Shown here: one piece after another, positions 47,211-56,911 of the stretch
How positions within the stretch are numbered: position 1 is the first letter of the stretch
How the letters are laid out: each line of letters opens with the position of its first letter
Source: Deuterostichococcus epilithicus
Taxonomy: Eukaryota > Chlorophyta > Trebouxiophyceae > Prasiolales > Stichococcaceae
Assembly: GCA_033439295.1 (NCBI GenBank)
Contig: JAVTLE010000007.1
Span: forward strand, 124,001 to 188,000
Reading direction: 5' to 3'
Length of the DNA stretch: 64,000 nt
Notes under the pieces: model-generated
The model's database searches: none
What the model was told of the DNA's origin: nothing
What the model saw: the letters and a program-made list of their open reading frames with translations, nothing else
Position numbers and translations under genes: made by a program

Positions 47211-48508
47211 GAAGGGCGCATGATGAGAAGGAGGGCACCTGTTGTGTCAGCAAGTCCGACTCAAAGCCGGCAGGATCAGGGGAGATGCCCTTTCAGTGAC
47301 AACAGCAGGATCTCCAACACTTGCCCTTGTTTCGAAAACGCCCACGTGGTCAGTCCGCGGTTGCGCACTGAGCTGGGATCTGAACCAATGCATTTCATGA
47401 CCATTGCATCAAACAATCGTGCAGGCAAGGCAGCAGGCAGAACTCTATTACGAAACCGCTGGTTGGGATGTGCGAGGTCGGATTGCGTGTGCAGAATATT
47501 GCTGAACGCGGGCTAATACCCCTCGATCGCCGATCGGATACTGCTGTCGAGAAGCGCAACATACTCTTGTGTCGATGGACCGCAAGTCGGTCCCCCACGA
47601 AGATCATTTGGGAGATGCGTGCATGCACGACGCCGACGACGACGTTCCCATGCACGAATTCTCACAGCAAAAGGCCATTCGCAGAGCCCCCGGACTGTTC
47701 TGGGGCGACTGGGTGCCCGCGGCATTCGCGCATGATCAGCGATCCGCCCAGCCGCCGGTCGGTGCAAACAAATTCGACATGCAAACTGTTTCGGAGAGGG
47801 GCTGCTCACCCGTGCGGAGGTGCAGCGCGGTCGTGGACGCGATCGTGCTACGAGAACACCCTGGCAGCCTGAAGTTGCCTTGAAAGCAGCCACTGGAGAA
47901 GTGGGGCCTGCGGAAATGGACGAGTAACATTTTGGCATCGCCCAAAATATGCTCCTGCGTGATGAAACAGCTGTGGCTACCAGTGACGTCGGTAGATGAC
48001 TCACCGGTTCACTACCGTTCAAGACACCCACCCAGCATCTTCTTCCTGGCGACAGGCACCGAAGACTCTGTCAAGGCATACAGGCCCCTGCACACTCAAA
48101 GAGAGAAATTGAATACATGCAATTGCGCGGCATGGGCCAAGTCGTCATCAGGGCAACACATGCAAGGGCACTGGGCACATGATTATCAATGCCTTGGATT
48201 GGCATGCACCAGTTTCGGATGCTTTCCGGCTGCGCGTCCCAGCGTACATGGCGGCTGCAAGACTCCGCGCTGAGTTCTGCCGCATTAGTGCACGGACTTT
48301 CGGCGTACGGCCACCCAACCAACTTGGACTTACTGTACGACCAATCCACCCTCAAACAATCAACAACACAAGTCCACCAAGCCGTTGCACTGTGCAACAC
48401 AGGGGCGTGGTGCAAGGACGAACGTGCCGACACGTTGGCGAGGACTGCGCTGGTCCGTCGCAGGCACCTCCACCCGAGCCCATGCTGCTGGGCGCAGGCT
48501 GGCGGCGA
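47211..48508. promoter_or_regulatory. Phosphatase promoter region and GT23 copy A 3' flank
   Basis: Both flanking genes are on the minus strand: the phosphatase starts at 47210 and GT23 copy A ends at 48509. The phosphatase promoter should therefore lie immediately to the right of 47210. No coding region or known element is visible; the open frames here are short and overlapping. Confidence 0.4.
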
Positions 48509-48766
48509 TCACCGCCAGCTCAGCTTTTCGGGGGGATCATCGTGCCGGGCGTCCAGGTACCGACCCCCCGCCTTGCACCGCACCGTCGCCCTGCACACGC
48601 GCTCCGCGTCATCGCTGCCAGAGGTGAAGGCCAAGCAAGAACCGCACGCCTGCTGCAGCTGCCCCAGGCACAGCGGGCGCTTGAGCTCGCTGGTGGGGCG
48701 CGGCTTCTCGAAGGACAGCAGGCAGGCTGCCAACGCACGCATCGCCTCATATCCAAACTTGACTAC

Positions 48767-48777
48767 AAACCCTAAAA
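48767..48777 (+). repeat. Short telomere motif in a GT23 intron
   Basis: AAACCCTAAAA lies within the GT23 copy A region, close to the acceptor-like TTGCAG of the last exon. The equivalent place in copy B lacks it. Confidence 0.5.
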
Positions 48778-49034
48778 GCCCTGCAATACTAGCAGCCTGC
48801 ACAGCATCGGAAGGCGCACCTGAGCTCGTCAATGAGGCGGCACCAGTTGGAGGAGAGCGTGCCGACCCAGGCGCCGCACTCCAGAGCCAGTTCCAGGTTG
48901 AGCAAGCTGTCCAGCATCTCCGCAGCAGGCCCGCGCTCCCGCGCGTACTCCCGCGTGCTCTTCCTGCGATGCATCATGAGGGCCTCCGGTCGCATCACCG
49001 TCAGGCTGCCACCCAGCGGGCCTGGCAGGTTGGA

Positions 49035-49095
49035 AGCAGGGAGTCCAGCGACCCCGCGCCAGCCCGCTCCCGCGCATACTCCCGCATACTCTTCC
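49035..49095 (-). repeat. Degenerate copy of a GT23 exon 5' edge, copy A
   Basis: The acceptor plus first codons of the exon near 48965 (CGCAG then GAAGAGCACGCGGGAGTACG) recur about 120 bp upstream at 49035-49095 as CGCAG then GAAGAGTATGCGGGAGTATG. The same duplication exists in GT23 copy B at 57770-57830, so it predates the gene duplication. Confidence 0.65.
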
Positions 49096-52000
49096 TGCGT
49101 TGCTGCATTTGACCATGCTCAGGTCACTGCTGGGCGGGACCGGCTGGTCCAGCAGGCTGTCCAACACCCGAGGCAGGTAGAATGCGCCCCAGCCACAGTG
49201 TTGGGAGGCCTCATGAGCGCAGGGCAGGCGCGGCTCAGCCGCTCTCTTGCATGCTCCGCCTGCAAACGAGGCATGGCGAGGGTGTGTTCAGCCGCAGGCT
49301 TGAGGGGGGATTTCTTGTTGCGCTACCAGAAGGTGCTGAACGCGCCTTGGGAGCATGTCTGATTTCTCCTCTGAATGTGTTTCGCCCCATAGAAAGCCAT
49401 AATTGCCCACCCGCCTGCAGGTCCTCGGCCACTGCGGAGGTGCAGGATTCCTGCTGAGGCCACCTCAGTACGAGGGAGCATGTCAAGGATTATGCAATGC
49501 ATGTGACCCAGGGCTGCGGATAGCCGCCTGAGTGACTCTGTGCTGCGCAGAGCTCCACTGCAAGGGTCGGAAATTGACAGCAGGAGGTGCAGCGGCGCGC
49601 CTGCGGTCTGGTTTGCGCTGGCTGTCTGTCGCCCAAACGTCCCAGCCTGTGGCGTTGGTGTGGAACCATTCCACAGCCTCCGGATCCTCCGTGCTGAGGA
49701 AGATCTGGCGCTGCAGCCCGCTTCCCGGCTCTGCCTGCGTGCGGGGGCGGAGCACTCAGCCTTGCAGTCTCTGTGAGAAGGAAACTCCACACAACATGGC
49801 TGCCAGGGGCATCAGCAGGTCGACACTGGGAAGAGGCACGAAAGCACAGACAGAATGGGGCACGCCCACAGTGGACCGACTTTGATGTCGTGTAGTGTTC
49901 ACGTCAAGGGCTTTCGGGTGGGACAGGTCTGACAGGAAGAAGCACACCTGCAGCATGGCGGCGCGCTCTAGGTAAACCGGCGTGGGCACCTGCTTCGCCT
50001 CCCGCCACTTGTCGCCATGCCGCACGTGCACCTGTTGCTCGGCGCACAAGAGAGTCAGCCTCCTCAGCTCTCCATTCTGTGTACGCCCAAGGGGCCAAGT
50101 CCGCGCGCTTGTGGGGCGCTGTCATGTGTTGGTAAGCGCTTCTGCGATTGCTGCTGAGACAGCAGACAGGTGCGGCCGGTCAAGTCCTCGCGCATCGCGT
50201 GCGCAGCAGCACTGCACAGCTCCTGCAGCAGGCGGCAGGAGGAGCGACCGAAACAGCAGATGCGAGGGAGGGCGGCGGCTCGCGCAGCGTCTCCCGCTGC
50301 AGCCTCGCCAGCCGCTCCAGGGTGCGCGCGTTGGGCCGCACGATGTACGCCACCGACTGCGCGCGCCACCAGTAGTACGCCTTCTCGGACGCCACGGGGC
50401 CGGCGGCGAGCAGCGCCTGGAACCTGCGGGCGCGGGGAGGCGGCAATGAACAGAATATTCCAGGTCTTTGCGGCTCCGACCGACTCTTGTGCGTGTGAGG
50501 CGGTGGGCGGGACGTTGGCTTTTCAGGTTGCTGCGCAGTGGCAGCCACGCGCAGCAGCCGGCGCCAACGCCTTGGCCCCGAGCACGAGAGCACGACCCTA
50601 TCTGGCTTTGGCCCTCCTGGTGTGCTGCGCTGTTCAGCTGCACGGTTTGTTGCGGATACTGTCGGAAACAACGTGTTCGCGCACGCCCACACGCACAGCT
50701 GTGCCAGGACAGCACAGCAGGAGCAGAGGCCGGCACCTCAGGGGGACGCGCTGCCTCGCGGCCTTCTTCACATCGTAGTCTGTGCCCCGCTGGGTGAGGT
50801 TGTGCCCGCGCACCTCCTGCAGCACCTGTGAGACCGGCACAGCTCGGTCGCTCACCGCAAGGTTCGCGCTGTATTCAGCCAGGCGGCCAGCACCTGCTGC
50901 AGCAGGCATGCCCTGCTTGTCCAGGAGCAGCTGCCAAGAAAAGTTTTGCCAGGCCCAGCTGGGCGCTGTGTTGCTTGAAGGTCGTCGCATCTGAAACTCT
51001 GCGGACCTTGATGCTGTGCTGTCGCTTGGTCGCGTCATAGTCGCGGATGCGGGACTTGGCAAAGCCGGCGGCGGTGCAGTTGCTGAGGCGCCGGAAGTAG
51101 CAGTCGTCCAGGTTTGCGGCATTCTGGCCCTGTGCAGCAGTGATCCAAGAAGCCCCGATGAACATGCATTCAGGGGGTTTACAAACCAGGGAGCAGCAGC
51201 AGACTTGAGCACTGGTAAGCACCAGCTCATTTTGTTTAGGCGTGGGCTTCGGCACCGAATGAGGTCTCGACCAGCAGTGCGACCTGCCAGAACAGGCAGT
51301 CGGCAAAAGCATCTCGAATTTCCTGTCACAGAATCTGGGTCGAGAGGAGAAACACTCACCGCACCAATCGTCCTCTGTGAACAGCGTGAACTCTTCGTCG
51401 TACTCCAGCAGCAACACGCGGTCCAGGTCAAGAGCAAGCGCCAGGGCGGCGCCCAGCACATGGATCTGCGCCCCAATGCCGCCATTCTGCTGACAGAAAA
51501 GTCCGCAGAGGTTCAATGACATTCGGACTCGTAATATCCGGAGGACCACAAGTGCACATCCTTCGGACAAAGCTGCAAGTTTGTGAAGAATGCGGAGGAC
51601 GATGCAGCCAAGGTGCTCTCTAGCTCTGGCACTCGCGTCGACTCAGCACCCTGTCTCCGCCTGTCAGCGTGCAGGAGCAGTCATCCCACCTGGGGGCGGT
51701 GCAGCAGAAACAGCTGGCTGCTGCAGTCTGCAGGGTGCCGCCAGGTTGCCGCCTGCACGATGGCTGTGCCAAAGAGCGCGCTGCCGCCGCCAAACGCGGC
51801 TGTATCATCGGGCTGCGATGCTGTCCAAGCGCCAGGCATCGCAGCAAAGTCTCAGCTGTAAGAATCCGCAGCCGCCAAGTATATGTGCCATCCTTTCGCT
51901 GCAAAGAACGCTAAACCTGTGCTCAGCTCCGCTGCCTGATCAGCAGGGGCCATGCTGGCCGGCCCGCCCTGCGGTTTGACACACCCGCAAGAAATGAAGC

Positions 52001-52524
52001 TCCATTTACACGAGGTTTGTTGCATCAGACACGCAAACAGCATTCTTCACAAACTCACCCGCCTGCCGGAGATGATGATGGCGGCCAGCATGCCACATGC
52101 CAGAATGAGGTACGGCAGCGTGAGCAGCTTGCCGTGCGCGAGCGCTCCAGTCATGCTCAACCATAGATCAGAAACGGCTGCGCTGGATTTCTGCAATTTC
52201 AGACTGTCATCAGCTGCGTCACGTCACTGTATCATGTGGCAATGACAGGAGTTTGCAGCAGGCACCCTGCGGGTGTAGATGCTGCGTCAAGCTGAATAGC
52301 ACCATGCCAGGTGTGTCTCGAGCCAGCCGAACGCCGAATCACAAGTCCCATTGTGACAAACTTCAGCGTCCAGTCCGCTCGGCGAGCTTCGATGAGCTGC
52401 GACAACGACAGATCAGCGGGCACCAGGACTGATGTACCGATGTGCACGTCGCGATGCCACTGGAATCTCGATGCCAGAGATCGATGTCTGGTACACCACA
52501 CATGTCAGGGCGAAGCAGACTACC

Positions 52525-52562
52525 AGCTTGACTGACTAGGTCTAGCTTGACTGACTAGGTCT
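52525..52562 (+). repeat. 19-bp perfect tandem repeat
   Basis: Two adjacent copies of AGCTTGACTGACTAGGTCT without mismatch, upstream of GT23 copy A. Confidence 0.9.
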
Positions 52563-52607
52563 CGAATGTGATGTCAGAAAGGGGGACACGAAGTGAGGGA
52601 CGTTTTA

Positions 52608-52633
52608 GTTTGATCACCTTCGGTGATTCAAAC
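52608..52633 (+). other. Hairpin with a TTCG tetraloop
   Basis: GTTTGATCAC-C-TTCG-G-TGATTCAAAC: a stem of about 11 pairs with one bulged T, closed by C(TTCG)G, the most stable RNA tetraloop context. There is no following T run and no known RNA around it. Function unknown; it may only be a palindrome. Confidence 0.5.
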
Positions 52634-54515
52634 TTATGCACTCGAGTTTTCCGCCTGGCCGTAGTAAACCCTAAGAGTCGTCCACGGGAAACCTCCTCCG
52701 CCTTCTGCCGGTGTCACCCTGTGTCCCCAGGTGTTCCGTGATCCGTCAGCTGTTCTTTGGGCCAGTCTGCAGACTTTGCGTGAGGCAGGCGCCTCGCGCT
52801 GCGGCTGGCCGTGCGAACAGCGCCCCGGCAGCCGGCGTTGTAAAATTTGATGAGTTGAAGTAAGGATTGTTTCCACGCCCTTAGTACGATTTACCATAGA
52901 ACGGGGAAGCACACCCGTCCTATGAAACCACCCTTATAACGAGGGTGGTATTCGCGATTGCCAGACGCAGCCTGTGATTCGGAAGTCTCCCGGCTGCACA
53001 GCGGTCCGCAGCCAGGTTGCACGGCTGCTGCAGCTGGCAACCGCTGCGGGCTGCAGCAGGTCGCATAAGGGGCGTTTCGGAGACATCAACCACGGGGGAA
53101 ACACTTGTCACAGGTCTGTAACCAGTGATGCGGGGTTTGTCATGTTGCTCGTGGGTAAGTTTACCAAGTACCAGGGGGGCTGTTCATGTCCAGGCTGGGG
53201 ATGCTCGCCAAACAAGCTGCATGCGGCAAATTGCGCGTGCTTGTTCCAGCAGATGTCAGAAAGGCTTCTGCACTGATGTGCGAGCGCTTTTGGCGTGGAA
53301 CCTTCATGTCGCGCTGATACTCAGACACAATTGTTAAATTTTCCTCACCCCGAGCCGTCAGTGCCCTGGAGCGTGCAAGTTTGCTATCTGTATGAGTCCT
53401 GCGATCGTACTAGCATGAGCATGCCATGCCAGCTGCTGCATGTTGCGTTGTGTCCTTCTGCTGTGGCCGTTTTCGCTACAGGGTGCTGGCATCCCTCGGC
53501 CGGCCTTATTAGCGATCTGGCTGCTCCCCTTTCGGCTGCTGCCTTTCGAGCGATCTGATCAAACTCGCGTCTCGCCCCCGGCGAGCGCCCATTGTTAAGC
53601 TCATCGGAGGTCCTCCCAGATAAGGGTTATCGTTCCCATTCAGTTCACCTCTTGAAAGTTGATGATGCTGTGTGAGTGCTTCCTCTTTTGAACGAATTTG
53701 AGAAAAGTAGGAATGAAGAGGCTTCAGTTCGTTTAGGGTTTTTTTGTGTTGTTTCGCATTCCCGAGTTGAACCTCAGATACCTAGCATGGAGCATTTCAT
53801 CTCACTCACTGTCACCGTTCTCGTCTTGTCCCCACGTGCAACTGGACCTGAACACTGTTTCAGTACATGTGCACTGGCCAAGTAGAGTGACATTTATTGG
53901 CATGCCTAGTGCTTTTGTCAGGGCCTCCACCCTGCTTACCCCGGATAGGATCTTGCCATGCATCACCTGCATCGGTGCTGATATGTTGCGGCAGCTGCCG
54001 TAAGCGCATAGTAGTGCATCATTCTTGAGACCTTCTCATGCAAATGCGTTCGCTAAGAGCTACTGCCATTTGCAAGCGCGAGCAATCGCGGCTGTTGCAT
54101 GTGCACACGAAACATGCGGACAGCTTCACGAAGTTTTTGTCGAATATGTTGGGCAGCAAACGTGTTCGAGCGAATAGTTGCAGGCCAGCTGCCGGCCCTG
54201 CAGCAAGATTTCCCAACCATGCAGCAACCGCTTGCAGTGCACTGGCAGCTGCCTTGTTGCTGCAGCAGCCAGCAACCGCTGTCACACTGCAATCAACAGC
54301 TACAACACAGCAGCATAATAATGGCGCGGCTGCATGCCCAGCACCATACCTGCTTTGCTCCCCTTTTCTCGAATTTCAAGAAGCAACAGCCTCCAAATCC
54401 CCAATCATAGCTCATGAAGCATCCTGTTGTCTTGAGACAAGCAGGCATGCCCACGTTCGCTCGCGACCGTCCCAGTATTCCAGACCTAATTAGCCCGCAG
54501 TAGCAAGGACTCACG

Positions 54516-54720
54516 TAAGCCCGTCTCGTACCAGTCTCGTGACAACTGGCATGCGCAAGGAATTCACGAGATTGTAGGAGGATCGCAGCCTGTGGGGCAC
54601 GCGCCTCTCACAGACAATTTCCGCACGCATTTGACTGTTAAATAACAGGCTCCCCAGGGCCAACAGCGGAATCAAGACCGCTGCCTTCACGCGTGAGTGA
54701 CGAGGTCGCGCCCGCGTCAT
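54516..54720 (-). CDS. Possible first exon of a secreted or membrane protein
   Basis: From an ATG at 54720 the minus strand reads MTRARPRHSRVKAAVLIPLL followed by ALGSLLFN: a basic start, then a hydrophobic core, as in a signal peptide. It continues open to a strong donor (TTAC|GTGAGT) at 54515/54516. No downstream exon with recognisable content was found to the left, so this may be a chance frame. It is listed because the start, signal sequence and donor agree. Confidence 0.2.
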
Positions 54721-55439
54721 ACGCGGTGCGTCTTAGCGCTGCAAATATGGGTGCTTGTGCAGCTTTATAGTTTTACGCTCCTGGCCGAGCCTGGTGCTTC
54801 TGCGCCGAACCTATCCGCCATGCATGGTCGTACCGCATTGCCTGTTGCACGCGATCGAGGGTTGCGTGCACTGTGGTGAAAGTGCAGAGCGCTACAAGTC
54901 GCACGCCGATGCTTATCAAGCGATTTGCTCTGTGTCGCATGCCGCTAGCTACGCGTGCTTGACTTCGTTCCTAACCCCTAGGGGCGGGGTTTGCGTGTCG
55001 CTGGATGCCGTCGTGCACTGCCTAGCCAAGTAGAGTTTCAGCAGAGCACAGCCTGGCACGTTGCACGGACCAGGCTGGTGCTGGACCCATCTGACTGGTG
55101 TCTTATGATGGTTCTACTTCTGCTTGCAGGTGCACCGACATAAAAGTGCAAGCCGCAGCGAGAGAATTTATCGGATCTGCTGCAAAGGATACAGGTGCGA
55201 AATTTTCCTGGTTCGCTGCTGCAAATTGCCATTCTCATGCTGCGCGGTACTTGCCTCGATTCCAGGCATCAGCTGCAGCAATCTGATGCTTCGAAAGCAG
55301 CGCAGCCCCCCGAACTGCATGAATTGTCCTGGGCTTTCTTGCCGCTCAATATGCACAGACTCAACACCAAAGCTTGGACTTTGCACCAGCTCATTGCTTT
55401 GACGGGTGCCTCAACATCGCAGGGCAACAAGTCCGGACG

Positions 55440-56030
55440 ATGGGGCCTTCCGTATTGCCGCGCGCGAGCAAAAACCCTTTTGATCTCAAGGCCAGTCGTG
55501 TGTCCGTCTGGAAGAAGCACAGCTACGGTGACTTGCTGGCGCGCAACAAGGCGAAGGTGTGGCACGCACTGAGCAGCCGCAGGCTGAAGCTCTCGAAACA
55601 AGAGAAGTGCCTCCTGATCGCGGTGGCGATGCAGGAGACGCGGCACATGGACCTCTCCGAGCGCGACGGCACCAAGGACGGCACCCCTTCCGCCAACGTG
55701 TCTATCTTCAACATGAACATCCACATGTTGAAGACGCTGGGATATGAAGGCAAGAACGAAGGCGCCTACCTCAACACGGAGCCCGGCCTCACCATCGCCG
55801 TCAAGTATGCAACACTGGCTATCCGCACCTGGGGAGCCAAGCGTTTCCTGGATTTCCACCGCGGTGGGCAGACTGGATTTGACGACCCCACCAAGTTCGA
55901 CTGTCAGAGCTACAGAAATTCGATCAGCACCATGCTGCCGATGCTGATGAGAGATGCGGCGCTGGCAAGCAGAAACGCCATACGCATCGACATAGACGTT
56001 GACTCGCTGCCTGGAACTCCGCGGAGGTGA
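55440..56030 (+). CDS. Conserved small protein, lysozyme/transglycosylase-like appearance
   Basis: Uninterrupted 196-codon frame from the ATG at 55440. The body reads as a globular, charged protein: KCLLIAVAMQETRHMDLSER, then NVSIFNMNIHMLKTLGY, NTEPGLTIAVKYATLAIRTW, KRFLDFHRGGQTGFDD and SYRNSISTMLPMLMRDA. The LLIAVAMQET string resembles the L-x-A-x-A-x-x-E-[ST] helix carrying the catalytic Glu of lytic transglycosylases and related lysozymes. I also recall secreted fungal proteins of unknown function with a similar layout (a Glu helix, then 'GANW/SIFN', then 'FxRGGxTAFxD'). Both are inferences. The frame upstream of 55440 is also open to 55374 without an ATG, so a signal-peptide exon may precede it. 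It sits between the two GT23 copies on the opposite strand and was not duplicated with them. Confidence 0.6.
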   Translation: MGPSVLPRASKNPFDLKASRVSVWKKHSYGDLLARNKAKVWHALSSRRLKLSKQEKCLLIAVAMQETRHMDLSERDGTKDGTPSANVSIFNMNIHMLKTLGYEGKNEGAYLNTEPGLTIAVKYATLAIRTWGAKRFLDFHRGGQTGFDDPTKFDCQSYRNSISTMLPMLMRDAALASRNAIRIDIDVDSLPGTPRR

Positions 56031-56911
56031 AGCGCCGCACGCATCAAAAACTGCAAGCGAGGACGAAAGCTTTTGTCTGCAAGGAAGTATGACGAGACGC
56101 CACATATTACGGCACCGACATCGAAGGCTCAACTTGATGTATTGAAGTTTCCTGAATGATCGAAGACATGACGTGACGAAACAGTGAATTTAGGAGCATG
56201 CAGGCAGTGTAACATATGCTGCAAACCGTTGGCTTCAGGCTTACTTGCTTCCTACTGAAACGACCCAATTATAGGACCTATCAAACAGGCCTCAAACTTT
56301 CGCTCACCACTGATCTGCACGCTGCTCGTCTCGAAGAGTTTAAGGGGGCACAAGGCACAACTTTCTGAACATGCAATAAGCCCGAGTTTTTGAGGAACCC
56401 AGTTTCGTGCGAAATCAAGAAGACCAGAAGCAACCCTTTCATGTTGGCGGCAGAGTTTGATTGCTGCGCACGGTTATTGCACACGTTCCTGGCTGTCTCT
56501 ATGTCCAAAGTTCCGTTTGGGCTACCGCCGCCGCCCTGACCGCGGCTGTACATAGGTACACTGATTTTCCACGGGGCTTAAATTCTACTTGAATGTTGCG
56601 CCTCTAACCTGCTCGTTGACTCGATCAATTCATGCTATTTATCGGGGCCACTACCTTCAACGTGGTTCGTCAGCTAGCAACACGTGTTCCAGCTGGTCCC
56701 TCTGAGGTGAGATGGGCCAAAAGGCGCCATGTAGTTGTACAGGGATACAAACCTAGAGTCAATCCATCTTCTCGCATGGTTCTCGAAGGGAAGTCTGTGC
56801 GAAGCAATCCGATGTGCCACCTTGGTGCTCGTAGTTCTGCGAATGAAGTCTGCACTGCTCGCGGCAGGCGCCTCCATCCGGGCCCAGGCTGCTGGGCACA
56901 GGCTGGCAGCT
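56031..56911. other. Spacer between the lysozyme-like gene and GT23 copy B
   Basis: Convergent 3' flanks of the plus-strand gene ending at 56030 and the minus-strand GT23 copy B ending at 56912. No gene recognised; short frames only. Confidence 0.4.

Larger units (their letters stand above)
48509..52154 (-). pseudogene. GT23 (FUT8-like) fucosyltransferase gene, copy A, 5' half broken
   Basis: Type II Golgi glycosyltransferase family that adds fucose from GDP-fucose. Exon 1 (52154-52059) is a signal anchor, KLLTLPYLILACGMLAAII. Exon 2 (51935-51690) carries an in-frame TGA at the codon where copy B has TGC (near 51855). Exon 3 (51486-51360) holds GGIGAQIHVLGAALALALDL. Exon 4 (about 51130-51010) has one extra base near 51112 relative to copy B, which shifts the frame. 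The YYWWRAQSVAYIVRPNART exon (about 50425-50250), HVRHGDKWREAKQVPTP (about 50040-49950) and IFLSTEDPEAVEWF (about 49760-49600, with a further net two-base change) follow. The acceptor-side exon near 48960-48825 has WVGTLSSNWCRLIDELR. The last exon, to the stop at 48509, is fully open (ELKRPLCLGQLQQACGS, then YLDARHDDPPEKLSWR). Its family assignment is strong; as it stands the 5' half cannot encode a full enzyme. Confidence 0.75.
52155..55439. other. Spacer between the GT23 copies, left part
   Basis: 52155-52510 is the 5' flank of GT23 copy A and is recognisably similar to the flank of copy B at 60965-61330, so the duplication included upstream sequence. 52525-52562 is a 19-bp unit repeated twice. 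52608-52633 is a UUCG-capped hairpin. From about 52640 to 55440 I see no gene with confidence. One minus-strand ATG frame at 54720-54516 begins with a plausible signal peptide and ends at a good donor, but I could not find its next exon. The plus-strand frames at 54755-55033 and 55124-55402 have no recognisable content. Confidence 0.4.

Noticed and set aside
52560-53160. Whether this GC-rich stretch holds rRNA or tRNA.
   Set aside because: No conserved rRNA core strings and no tRNA cloverleaf with a GGTTC-type T arm were found.
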